From a virus: a DNA stretch of 29,586 nt. Shown here in pieces: positions 1-6,044 of this stretch. Under the pieces are notes generated by a model. The model was not told the origin of the DNA and ran no database searches. It worked only from the letters and a program-made list of their open reading frames with translations. The position numbers were made by a program, and so were the translations under genes. Position 1 is the first letter of the stretch. Each line of letters starts with the position of its first letter. The DNA is taken from positions 1 to 29,586 of the IMG/VR virus record IMGVR_UViG_3300037104_000021; one strand, written 5' to 3'.

Positions 1-1
1 T

Positions 2-145
2 CTAGCAATTTTCGTGCCAAGTCAAAAAACTATGTATCTCATGGCTGGTGGTACGTACCTGCAGCAATCTAATATCCCGCCAAAAATAGAAGCCGCATTA
101 AACAAAAAGTTAGATGAATATCTAAAGAAGAGTAAGCATGAGTAA
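2..145 (+). CDS. 3' end of an unidentified gene (partial)
   Basis: An open frame enters from the left edge and codes for 47 residues ending in a Lys/Glu-rich helix-like tail (KKLDEYLKKSKHE) before a TAA. No start is visible, so the gene begins outside the window. The stop overlaps the start of the next gene at 138 by 8 bases, the tight packing seen throughout this early block, which supports it being real. I do not recognise the family from this fragment. By position it is probably an early or replication gene. Confidence 0.55.
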   Translation, partial: LAIFVPSQKTMYLMAGGTYLQQSNIPPKIEAALNKKLDEYLKKSKHE

Positions 146-371
146 CAGTGAGCCATCGACACAGGAGAGAAGAGTGGTAGTTTCAGCATTCACGGAAGCA
201 GAAGTAAAGCATCAAGCAAGTGTGTGGATAAAGCAGGGGTATTACGAACAAGGCCCAGTGTGTATCGAACGTGTAAATTTCCAAGAGAAAACTACACGTG
301 TATCACGCGTTGTGTATCTGCAGTTAATGGTGAAAGATGCAGAGCCACGGGTGAATCATGAAGATAATTGA
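138..371 (+). CDS. Small protein with a DUF1737-like core
   Basis: A 77-residue soluble protein of unknown function. Its middle (VWIKQGYYEQGPV, then YLQLMVKDAE) has the layout of DUF1737-type phage proteins: a helix ending in an 'I..GW/GY' turn, a strand, then a Y.Q.MVK strand. The same pattern appears in the gene at 6029-6199 and in the broken gene at 358-622, so this looks like one of three diverged paralogues. It overlaps the upstream gene by 8 bases and the downstream ORF by 14. An AAGAG-like ribosome site precedes the ATG. The similarity was judged by eye and the role is unknown. Confidence 0.65.
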   Translation: MSNSEPSTQERRVVVSAFTEAEVKHQASVWIKQGYYEQGPVCIERVNFQEKTTRVSRVVYLQLMVKDAEPRVNHEDN

Positions 372-622
372 GTATTCGACGGTAGCATCTAACTGCAATA
401 TAAAGCATGACAAAGCAGTTAATCCCCGTATAAAAGACGGCTGGCAACTTAGTTAGCGATCTAGGCTGGCTACTGCAACCAATGGTTAAGTACGCAGACA
501 AATGTAATCACCAGTATCGGGTAGAGCGCAGAGAAGGTTCTATGATAGGTGATTTAGTAGGGCCATGTGTTATTTGCGGGCTACCCCAAAATACTATTGA
601 CAACACCAGCACTAACGATTAA
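358..622 (+). pseudogene. DUF1737-like gene split by a +1 frame change
   Basis: Two abutting open frames look like halves of one protein. The first (358-456, 32 aa) reads MKIIEYSTVAS...VNPRIKDGWQLS and stops at TAG. The second frame is open from about 433 and has its own ATG at 482 (482-622, 46 aa), reading ...SDLGWLLQPMVKYADKC, with a later CVIC pair. Joined across CTT-(A)-GTTAGC near 448-452, the product aligns well with the intact gene at 6029-6199 (EIIEY, VNEYISKGWQ, YYQAMVKY). One base is extra relative to a continuous frame. It could be a mutation, a sequencing error, or a +1 recoding site. Alternatively, the two pieces are made as separate small proteins. The C-terminal part adds a possible zinc site (C, H, CxxC). 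Confidence 0.5.
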
Positions 623-625
623 TCT
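597..625 (+). promoter_or_regulatory. Possible sigma-70 promoter before the ssDNA-binding protein gene
   Basis: A perfect TTGACA (597-602) is followed after 17 bases by TAATCT (620-625), which matches the -10 consensus at only three of six positions. It would start transcription near 632, ahead of the ATG at 655 and of the GGAG ribosome site at about 643. The -35 overlaps the end of the preceding ORF. The weak -10 makes this tentative. Confidence 0.3.
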
Positions 626-654
626 AGCAACTCAATAACAATGGAGCAAGTAAT

Positions 655-1485
655 ATGGCTAATGCAAATAGAGAAGAAATAGTTACTCCTGTAGGACGAT
701 TAGTCCAGGGATCAGTCTACACAGCAAGCACCAAAGATGGCGAAGGTAAACCGCTAGTTTATAAATCCGGCGATAATGTTGGTCAACCCCGTAAGAATTA
801 CTACATGGCTTTAGCTGTTCCTAAAGGTGCGGAAGCGCATTGGTCTGCTACACCTTGGGGAGCAAAGATTGTAGCTGTAGCCCGTAAAGCTTTCAGTGAA
901 GCACAAATTGCATTACCCAGCTTCGCATGGAAAATTACAGACGGTGATTCTTTAATACCGAATGGCAAAGGAACAGTCCCAGCTAAGTGTGAAGGCTTTG
1001 CGGGCTGTTGGATTATTAAATTCAGTGGTAGTCATGCGCCTACATTACTCAAGCTAAATTCTCTTGGTAAGACAGAACCATTCTTAACAGAGAATGCAAT
1101 CATGCCAGGGATGTACGTACAGATTTCCGGTAACGTGGTTGATAATGAATCGCAGCAAAAGCCTGGTGTCCACATTAATCATGGTATGGTTTGCTACCGT
1201 GCGCATGGTGACTTGATATTCACAGGTGTAGATCCTGATTCTGTTGGCTTTGGTGAAGCGCCACTACCTGCTGGTGTCACTGTCGTACCAACTAACTCGG
1301 CGTTCCCTGCTACACCTACTCCTGTACCACCTCCGCACACAGCTATTCTTGCGCCGCCGCCACCGCCTGCGCCCGTTGCACCACAACGTGTAATGACGCA
1401 ACGTGCTACCGCTTCGTATCAAGAATACGTGAACTTAGGCTGGACAGATCTTCAACTCGTACAACAAGGATATATGCAACCATGA
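655..1485 (+). CDS. ssDNA-binding protein, Enc34/DUF2815 type
   Basis: A 276-residue protein resembling the Enterobacter phage Enc34 single-stranded DNA-binding protein family (formerly DUF2815), which coats ssDNA during replication. The first ~195 residues form the OB-fold-like core, with landmarks PRKNYYMALAVPKG, CWIIKFSG and VQISGNVVDNE. A proline-rich linker (about 215-245) follows, then a short conserved-looking tail (ASYQEYVNLGWTDLQLVQQGY), an arrangement typical of SSBs whose C-terminus contacts partner proteins. GGAG lies about 9 bases before the ATG. The stop overlaps the next start as ATGA. It sits three small genes upstream of the DNA polymerase, consistent with a replication module. 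Confidence 0.85.
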   Translation: MANANREEIVTPVGRLVQGSVYTASTKDGEGKPLVYKSGDNVGQPRKNYYMALAVPKGAEAHWSATPWGAKIVAVARKAFSEAQIALPSFAWKITDGDSLIPNGKGTVPAKCEGFAGCWIIKFSGSHAPTLLKLNSLGKTEPFLTENAIMPGMYVQISGNVVDNESQQKPGVHINHGMVCYRAHGDLIFTGVDPDSVGFGEAPLPAGVTVVPTNSAFPATPTPVPPPHTAILAPPPPPAPVAPQRVMTQRATASYQEYVNLGWTDLQLVQQGYMQP

Positions 1486-1892
1486 TTATTAACGCTGAAA
1501 AATTACGTGAATTGTTACATGAAATAAAAGATATTCTTGGCCACATAATTAATGCTACTGAGGAACATGTGGAAAAGACTGCTGCTAAAATTGAAGCTGT
1601 GTTTGAAGATGCCCCGCCTGTGGCTGGTACGGTTGTGACTGCTACCTCTGCTGTGGATTCTGCGGAGAGTGCGGGAGCCTGTGCTTCTGTGAATAGTTCA
1701 ACGGAGGATGCCCACGCAGACACAACGGACACTGCTACACCTGCAACTGCCGATACGGTTGTGACTGCTAGCTCAACGGAGGATGCCCCTGCGACTATTG
1801 CTACCGATACTGGGGACGTGACTACTGCACCTGCTGCGACTACTGCATCGGTGACTGCACCTGCATCTAACCCCACGGAGCCAACAGCATAA
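1482..1892 (+). CDS. Hypothetical protein: amphipathic helix plus Ala/Thr/Asp low-complexity tail
   Basis: A 136-residue protein of unknown function. Residues 1-45 are predicted helical and charged (EKLRELLHEIKDILGHI, then EEHVEKTAAKIEAVFED). The remainder is almost entirely Ala, Thr, Val, Ser, Asp and Pro, with no aromatic residues, and is probably disordered and acidic. The tail is built from repeated DNA segments: two copies of a 17-mer and two of a 16-mer between 1628 and 1788. It starts within the ATGA overlapping the SSB stop, so it is translationally coupled. The acidic disordered tail could be a partner-binding or DNA-mimicking segment, but nothing in the sequence proves that. Confidence 0.7.
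   Translation: MIINAEKLRELLHEIKDILGHIINATEEHVEKTAAKIEAVFEDAPPVAGTVVTATSAVDSAESAGACASVNSSTEDAHADTTDTATPATADTVVTASSTEDAPATIATDTGDVTTAPAATTASVTAPASNPTEPTA
1628..1788 (+). repeat. Internal direct repeats in the low-complexity gene
   Basis: TACGGTTGTGACTGCTA occurs at 1628-1644 and 1754-1770, and TCAACGGAGGATGCCC at 1698-1713 and 1773-1788. The copies are in the same reading frame and encode T-V-V-T-A and S-T-E-D-A repeats, suggesting the tail grew by partial duplication. Confidence 0.8.
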
Positions 1893-2068
1893 TGGTCGAT
1901 GTTAATAATCGAGTACTCGTACGGTTCAAAGGTGAACCGTACTTCGGTACAGTTAAACAAATTAAATTTGGGCTTGCTTATGTGGATTTCGATGGCAAGC
2001 GAAAGAATGATTGGATAGAACTACGTAGATTGGAGAGACACAATGCTATTCGAGATACAGATAAATGA
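1892..2068 (+). CDS. Small Tudor/SH3-like barrel protein
   Basis: A 58-residue ORF starting at the ATG of a TAATG overlap with the preceding stop. The sequence (VLVRFKGEPYFGTVKQI, GLAYVDFDGK, DWIELRRLER) has the alternating strand pattern of a Tudor, agenet or SH3-like barrel: V.VrF.g..Y.G.V..I, then v.FDg, then W.. L..L. Such barrels in phages usually mediate protein or nucleic-acid contacts. A CGGAG ribosome site lies about 11 bases upstream. The fold is an inference from pattern and the role is unknown. Confidence 0.6.
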   Translation: MVDVNNRVLVRFKGEPYFGTVKQIKFGLAYVDFDGKRKNDWIELRRLERHNAIRDTDK

Positions 2069-2192
2069 TGAAGTACAAGTAGAAGCTGACAACAAGACTA
2101 ACGCGTTTAAGCATTATCTCAATATCCACCCTGACAAGAAAATAACGTTGGTTTACCACGGATGCACCCATGATACCAAGACCACCAGATGA
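2043..2192 (+). CDS. Hypothetical 49-aa protein
   Basis: A short ORF (MLFEIQINDEVQVEAD... HYLNIHPDKKITLVYHG) with a good GGAGA ribosome site about 7 bases before the ATG. It overlaps the Tudor-like gene upstream by 26 bases and the polymerase start by 23 bases. The beta-rich start and 'KKITLVYHG' end look like a folded small domain rather than noise. I do not recognise it. Confidence 0.5.
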   Translation: MLFEIQINDEVQVEADNKTNAFKHYLNIHPDKKITLVYHGCTHDTKTTR

Positions 2193-5100
2193 TTTACGTG
2201 TTGGCGACACTCTTATCGCTGGACTCAGTGTGGCCACAGTACTTCCTGATATCGACTTTGAAACACGTTCACCTGCAGGTCATGTCTGGGATGGACAAAC
2301 GTTCGTCCCGCCACATGGGGCAAACGCCAAGGGGCTACGTGTTGTAGGTACTTCTGTTTATAGTGAGCATCCAGGTTGTGAAGTACTCTGCATGGCTTAT
2401 GATTTAAAAGACGGGTTCGGTTCACGTACTTGGAAACCAGGTGAACCAGCCCCCTTAGATTTATTTATACATTTACAGGGAGGAGGTTTAATTGAAGCTT
2501 GGAACTCGGCTTTTGAATTCTATATATGGAACAATGTCTGTGTGCGTCGTTATAACTTTCCTCCTCTTGCGATTCATAGCCTTAGGTGCGCTGCAGCTAA
2601 ATCGCGGGCTTTTTCTCTTCCTTCGTCACTTGAGGAAGCTGGACGCGTACTTAATATCAAAAATAAAAAACTAGCTGCTGACGGTAAGCGTTTAATCAAA
2701 CGATACTGCGAGCCACATAAACCAACTAAAGCTAACGCTGGTGTGTGGAATGAGCTACGTGATAACCCTTCAGATACTGTACTTATGCAGCAGTACAACC
2801 TTGTGGATATCAAAGCTGAGGCTGAGTTATCAGGCCAGATACCAGATCTGTCGCCTACCGAGTTAGAGTTCTGGTTGGCTGACCAAGCTATAAATCGTCG
2901 TGGTGTGCGTATGGATCGTAAGGCCATAGAGAATTGCATCGCTATCGTAGAACAAGCTTATGAGAAATACAATTCTGAAATACCTGCTCTCACTAATGGC
3001 GCGGTAACTGCAGTATCGCAACTAGCTCGCATTACTAAATGGATGAATAGCTATGGCGTATTCAGCAAGTCGTTAGATGAGGCACATATCGATGGATTAC
3101 TTAAGACGTTGTTGCCTCCACAGGTTCATCGAGTATTACAGATACGCCAACTCATAGGGTCCGCAGCAGTTAAGAAACTGTACGCTATGATTAACAGGCT
3201 TTCTGCTGACGGACGTATGCGGGATCTATTTGTTTACCACACAGCACGCACTGGTCGTGCAGGTGGGGAAGGCGTACAACCGCAGAACCTACCGAACAAC
3301 GCTTGGATGAGAGCATGGGAGTGCGCAACTTGTGGTAAACATTCTGCCGTAGAGGTATGTTTCTGGTGCGGGGGACTTAACACTAAAGAAATAGAATGGA
3401 ATACTTTAGCGATTGAGAACGCGTTAAGTATCATAGCGACACGTAACTTATCTTGCGTGGAGATGTACTTCGGTGAAGCGATAGCCACAGTATCAGGTTG
3501 CTTACGTGGGATGTTTATATCTGCGGAAGGTAAAGACTTCGTTAGCTCTGATTATTCATCTATTGAAGGGATATGCTTAGCGGTACTTGCAGGTGAAGAG
3601 TGGCGTATAGAAGAGTTCAACGGCGCAGGAAAGATATACGAACGTTCTGCCAGTTTGATTAGTGGGGTGCCTCTACAAGAAATCCTACAATTTAGAAAAG
3701 AAACAGGGAAACATCACGACCTGAGAAAGCTAGGAAAAGTAGCGGAGTTGGCTTGTCTCGCCAGTGATACGCAAGTCTTGACGTCAAGAGGTTACGTGCG
3801 TATAACAGACGTTACTAAATCGGATAAAGTATGGGATGGGGTAGAATGGGTGCATCACAAGGGCGTCATAAGCAAGGGGTTAAGACATACAATAGTGATG
3901 GACGGAGTAACATTAACCCCAAACCACCCCGTGAGTATAGGTTTAAAGTGGAGGACGGCAGAGGAAATCGTTTCGCAAATAAGTACCCTGAACCTAGCCC
4001 TGGAGATCGGTTCGGAGAATTTACCTTTATTAATGCCAATGCCCGTACAAAAAAAGGCGATAAACTGGCGAACTGTCAATGCTCCTGTGGCAACTTCTCG
4101 ACTCCGTACCTCGGAAATTTACGAACCGGAAGGTCTACACGTTGTAAATCTTGCGCAAAAAATAAGTATAGAATGCCAGGCGCTGAAAGAAAGAAAGGGT
4201 ATTCTAAGTACTCACGTATCATTCCTGAATTTGCGTTGCGTAGGAGATTATTTTCTAGGCTTAGTAGTGCGATTAGCAGATGTCATCGTAAAACGAATGT
4301 CAGCTATTATAACTATGGTGCTAGAGGCATTAGTGTTTGTGAAGAATGGAGAAATCCAGATAGGACTGAATTCCTTAAGCATGCTATCACCCTCAAGGGT
4401 TGGGATAACCCATTACTCGACATGGATAGAATCGACGGAGAAAAAGGATATCAGCCAGGTAATATCCGCTTCGTCAGTAGATCAGAAAACATGCTTAATA
4501 GAAGAGCAATACCCGACATGCAAAAACGAATTGACCAACTTGAAGAATGTCTACGACATTGTAAATGCGGGCCCAAGGAATCGCTTCACGATAAAAACAA
4601 CTAGTGGGCATATGCTCGTGCATAATTCAGGTTATGGCGGTTGGCTCGGATCATGGTTAAATTTTAAAGCTGACGAATTTCTTACGGAAGAACAGATTAT
4701 TTCCTCAGTTAAAGCATGGCGTAACGCATCCCCCATGATTGTTAAACTATGGAAGGAAACAGAAACTTGCGCGCATATGGCTGTATTACATCCTAACCAA
4801 GAATTTGCGTACCGTACAATCTCGTATATACGCCGTGGCGATGTCCTATATTGCCGCCTACCTTCGGGCAGACATCTTACCTATCACCGTCCACAGATAG
4901 CTCCTAGCTCGCGTAGGCCAGGAACGATGGAGTTATCTTTTGAGGGCTGGAACTCAGACGGAACAAAAGGCCCTATTGGTTGGACTCGTATGACCACATA
5001 TGGGGCCCGTTTGGTTGAGAATGTCGTACAAGCAGTAGCCCGCGACATACTCGCCCACGCTATCGTCCAACTAGAGAAGCGTGGATACCCTGTCGTATTG

Positions 5101-5250
5101 CATGTGCACGATGAAATTGTTTGTGAAATTCCTGAAGGTTGGGGAAGTGTAGCAGAATTGGAATCCATTATGACCACACTACCATCATGGGCGGCAGATT
5201 GGCCGATACGCGCAGCGGGTGGGTGGCGAGCTAAGAGGTATCAGAAATGA
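2170..5250 (+). CDS. Family A DNA polymerase with 3'-5' exonuclease, interrupted by an intein
   Basis: The 1026-residue precursor is the phage replicative polymerase. The N-terminal proofreading domain is intact: Exo I D29-F-E31, Exo II WNSAFE (111-116), Exo III Y209..D213. There is no 5'-3' exonuclease domain. The polymerase domain shows the thumb-to-palm HTARTGRAGGEGVQPQNLPN segment (357-376), motif A DYSSIE (461-466), motif B K523..., and motif C HVHDE (978-982). A CxxC...CxxC zinc-knuckle-like insert lies at 385-400. Motif B is split by an intein (residues 529-819); removal joins KVAELA to SGYGG, rebuilding the O-helix, and leaves a 735-residue polymerase. A weak GGAT ribosome site precedes ATG 2170. 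Activity should depend on splicing. Confidence 0.93.
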   Translation: MIPRPPDDLRVGDTLIAGLSVATVLPDIDFETRSPAGHVWDGQTFVPPHGANAKGLRVVGTSVYSEHPGCEVLCMAYDLKDGFGSRTWKPGEPAPLDLFIHLQGGGLIEAWNSAFEFYIWNNVCVRRYNFPPLAIHSLRCAAAKSRAFSLPSSLEEAGRVLNIKNKKLAADGKRLIKRYCEPHKPTKANAGVWNELRDNPSDTVLMQQYNLVDIKAEAELSGQIPDLSPTELEFWLADQAINRRGVRMDRKAIENCIAIVEQAYEKYNSEIPALTNGAVTAVSQLARITKWMNSYGVFSKSLDEAHIDGLLKTLLPPQVHRVLQIRQLIGSAAVKKLYAMINRLSADGRMRDLFVYHTARTGRAGGEGVQPQNLPNNAWMRAWECATCGKHSAVEVCFWCGGLNTKEIEWNTLAIENALSIIATRNLSCVEMYFGEAIATVSGCLRGMFISAEGKDFVSSDYSSIEGICLAVLAGEEWRIEEFNGAGKIYERSASLISGVPLQEILQFRKETGKHHDLRKLGKVAELACLASDTQVLTSRGYVRITDVTKSDKVWDGVEWVHHKGVISKGLRHTIVMDGVTLTPNHPVSIGLKWRTAEEIVSQISTLNLALEIGSENLPLLMPMPVQKKAINWRTVNAPVATSRLRTSEIYEPEGLHVVNLAQKISIECQALKERKGILSTHVSFLNLRCVGDYFLGLVVRLADVIVKRMSAIITMVLEALVFVKNGEIQIGLNSLSMLSPSRVGITHYSTWIESTEKKDISQVISASSVDQKTCLIEEQYPTCKNELTNLKNVYDIVNAGPRNRFTIKTTSGHMLVHNSGYGGWLGSWLNFKADEFLTEEQIISSVKAWRNASPMIVKLWKETETCAHMAVLHPNQEFAYRTISYIRRGDVLYCRLPSGRHLTYHRPQIAPSSRRPGTMELSFEGWNSDGTKGPIGWTRMTTYGARLVENVVQAVARDILAHAIVQLEKRGYPVVLHVHDEIVCEIPEGWGSVAELESIMTTLPSWAADWPIRAAGGWRAKRYQK
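3831..4604 (+). CDS. Homing endonuclease encoded in an alternative frame inside the intein
   Basis: A 257-residue ORF lying wholly within the intein but in the -1 frame relative to the polymerase. Residues 58-110 form a zinc-binding module common in phage homing endonucleases (GDRFGEFTFI, then Cys82/84/86 and Cys105/108). Residues 138-225 match the HNH or EDxHD (Vsr-related) nuclease family: YYNYGARGISVCEEW, LLDMDRIDGEKGYQPG, NIRFVSRSENMLNRR. I cannot decide between those two folds by eye. The first ~39 residues lack recognisable homology and overlie intein blocks A-B. A GTG at 3948, just after block B, would give a 218-residue protein filling only the classical endonuclease slot. Other starts are ATG 3831 and 3846, with weak G-rich ribosome sites. 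The TAG falls 22 bases before the intein end. The product would cut intein-free polymerase genes. Confidence 0.85.
   Translation: MGWGRMGASQGRHKQGVKTYNSDGRSNINPKPPREYRFKVEDGRGNRFANKYPEPSPGDRFGEFTFINANARTKKGDKLANCQCSCGNFSTPYLGNLRTGRSTRCKSCAKNKYRMPGAERKKGYSKYSRIIPEFALRRRLFSRLSSAISRCHRKTNVSYYNYGARGISVCEEWRNPDRTEFLKHAITLKGWDNPLLDMDRIDGEKGYQPGNIRFVSRSENMLNRRAIPDMQKRIDQLEECLRHCKCGPKESLHDKNN
4050..4056 (+). promoter_or_regulatory. A_AAA_AAG slippery heptamer in phase for -1 frameshifting into the endonuclease
   Basis: Within the intein the polymerase frame reads CAA AAA AAG GCG, giving the heptamer A_AAA_AAG at 4050-4056 with AAA and AAG as zero-frame codons. This is the classic bacterial -1 slippage sequence. 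A -1 slip continues as GGC GAT AAA, exactly the endonuclease frame (residue 76 onward), and keeps all its Cys residues and the nuclease domain. I saw no clear upstream stimulatory Shine-Dalgarno and did not establish a downstream structure. The endonuclease motif GDRFGEFTF lies before the slip, which argues that internal initiation is at least an alternative. Confidence 0.35.
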
Positions 5251-5468
5251 TGGATGAAGCAGGAGAAAGAAAACATCACTATACGCGTGGACATGATGAC
5301 GGTAAGTTATTCGCCGTATCAAAATGTAAAGAAAAACTATACGGAATTATCCATACTTATCGACAACAATCGCCAGAGCATCAGTACCGCATGCGTGAGG
5401 GGATACTTGGTTTAGAGTGGGCGCTAGCATTAACACAAGAAGTAGAAGCGGAGTTTCGGAAACTATGA
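5247..5468 (+). CDS. Hypothetical 73-aa protein
   Basis: Starts at the ATGA overlapping the polymerase stop (a second ATG follows at once), so it is probably translationally coupled. The protein is charged and helical (GKLFAVSKCKEKLYGIIHTY, YRMREGILGLEWALAL) with a His-rich start (KHHYTRGHDDG). There is no membrane segment and no recognised domain. It is the first of a string of tiny genes downstream of the polymerase. Function unknown. Confidence 0.65.
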   Translation: MMDEAGERKHHYTRGHDDGKLFAVSKCKEKLYGIIHTYRQQSPEHQYRMREGILGLEWALALTQEVEAEFRKL

Positions 5469-5555
5469 ATGGGTGGGCGGCTTTTACGTCAATTAAATAG
5501 ACGTATGAAAGAATTACGCGAAATCGAATGGCAATACAAGGAACTCCACAAATGA
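5469..5555 (+). CDS. Possible 28-aa basic peptide
   Basis: An ORF beginning directly after the previous stop and ending in an ATGA overlap with the next gene. It encodes a basic, helix-prone peptide (GGRLLRQLNRRMKELREIEW). The perfect fit between its neighbours is the main support, since the length alone proves nothing. A second in-frame ATG lies at 5505. Confidence 0.4.
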   Translation: MGGRLLRQLNRRMKELREIEWQYKELHK

Positions 5556-5713
5556 CTGAAAAAGCAGGCTGTTGGTGCATAGGAAGCAGAAAGCCCCCAG
5601 AATTATCTATACACATGCAGGATAAACCCAGTTGGTTTCATCGCACAATGATGAAATTATGCTTAGGTATATATTGGTTAGATCAAAAAGAATTTAAGAG
5701 GATCTGCAAATGA
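5552..5713 (+). CDS. Hypothetical 53-aa Cys-containing protein
   Basis: Starts at the ATGA overlap at 5552, in preference to an in-frame ATG at 5528 that would extend back into the preceding small ORF. The protein begins MTEKAGCWCIGSRKPP and ends with an aromatic helix (LGIYWLDQKEFKRICK). The CxC and the terminal Cys could bind metal, but there is no clear family. It overlaps the next start by four bases. Confidence 0.55.
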   Translation: MTEKAGCWCIGSRKPPELSIHMQDKPSWFHRTMMKLCLGIYWLDQKEFKRICK

Positions 5714-5856
5714 CCAAAAACGAAAGAAGAATTCTAAAATCGTTAGTGATACTGGTTAACGAACTTGTCTATCTTGCGCAATGCAAAGGCGCGTCATTCG
5801 ATCATATATTGAAAAATCCAGATATAGCCGAAGAATATAAGGATTTACTTAAATAA
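5710..5856 (+). CDS. Hypothetical 48-aa helical protein
   Basis: A 48-codon ORF in ATGA overlap with the previous gene. The sequence (ERRILKSLVILVNELVYLAQCKG, then ILKNPDIAEEYKDLLK) predicts two helices. The first is rather hydrophobic but broken by charge, so a soluble helical hairpin is more likely than a membrane protein. Family not recognised. Confidence 0.55.
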   Translation: MTKNERRILKSLVILVNELVYLAQCKGASFDHILKNPDIAEEYKDLLK

Positions 5857-5873
5857 CCAACAGCGAGAGCGAT

Positions 5874-6044
5874 ATGCCAATAACATATACACACCCTATT
5901 TTCGGATCAGGTTATGAAATTATTGAACGACAAAAAGATGGTTGGTGTTCACTAAAAAAAGTTAATGAAAGCAGTGTTTCATATTGCGGCGAATATGAAG
6001 AATTTTTATTAGAAGACAAGGAACAACAATGCCGCCAGAAATAA
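5874..6044 (+). CDS. Hypothetical 56-aa protein
   Basis: ATG 5874 is preceded by GCGAGAGCG, an acceptable GAG-type ribosome site. The product (YTHPIFGSGYEIIERQKDGW, VSYCGEYEEFLLEDKE) has a beta-hairpin-like start and an acidic end. It overlaps the DUF1737-like gene by 16 bases. No family recognised. Confidence 0.5.
   Translation: MPITYTHPIFGSGYEIIERQKDGWCSLKKVNESSVSYCGEYEEFLLEDKEQQCRQK

Larger units (their letters stand above)
3754..4626 (+). other. Intein in polymerase motif B (291 aa)
   Basis: This protein intron is read in the polymerase frame. Block A starts with Cys1 (residue 529, CLASDTQVLTSRGYVRITDV). Block B is LTPNHPV, with the conserved His at 586. Block F is NVYDIVNAGPRNRFTI (793-808). 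Block G is MLVHN ending in His818-Asn819, followed by Ser+1. All residues expected for class 1 splicing are present. Between about 600 and 790 the polymerase-frame translation shows no LAGLIDADG or HNH motif and looks like a frame shadow, because that DNA encodes a homing endonuclease in the -1 frame. The insertion point at the O-helix is an essential, highly conserved site, typical for inteins. Whether it splices cannot be seen from sequence. Confidence 0.92.

Noticed and set aside
1406-1960. A 184-codon minus-strand open frame opposite the SSB end and the low-complexity gene
   Set aside because: It is the mirror of Ala/Thr repeat codons, has no ribosome site or recognisable domain, and runs against a well-supported coupled gene pair.
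3990-4540. An in-frame (polymerase-frame) endonuclease within the intein
   Set aside because: No LAGLIDADG, HNH or GIY-YIG motif is visible in that frame; the endonuclease motifs are all in the -1 frame.
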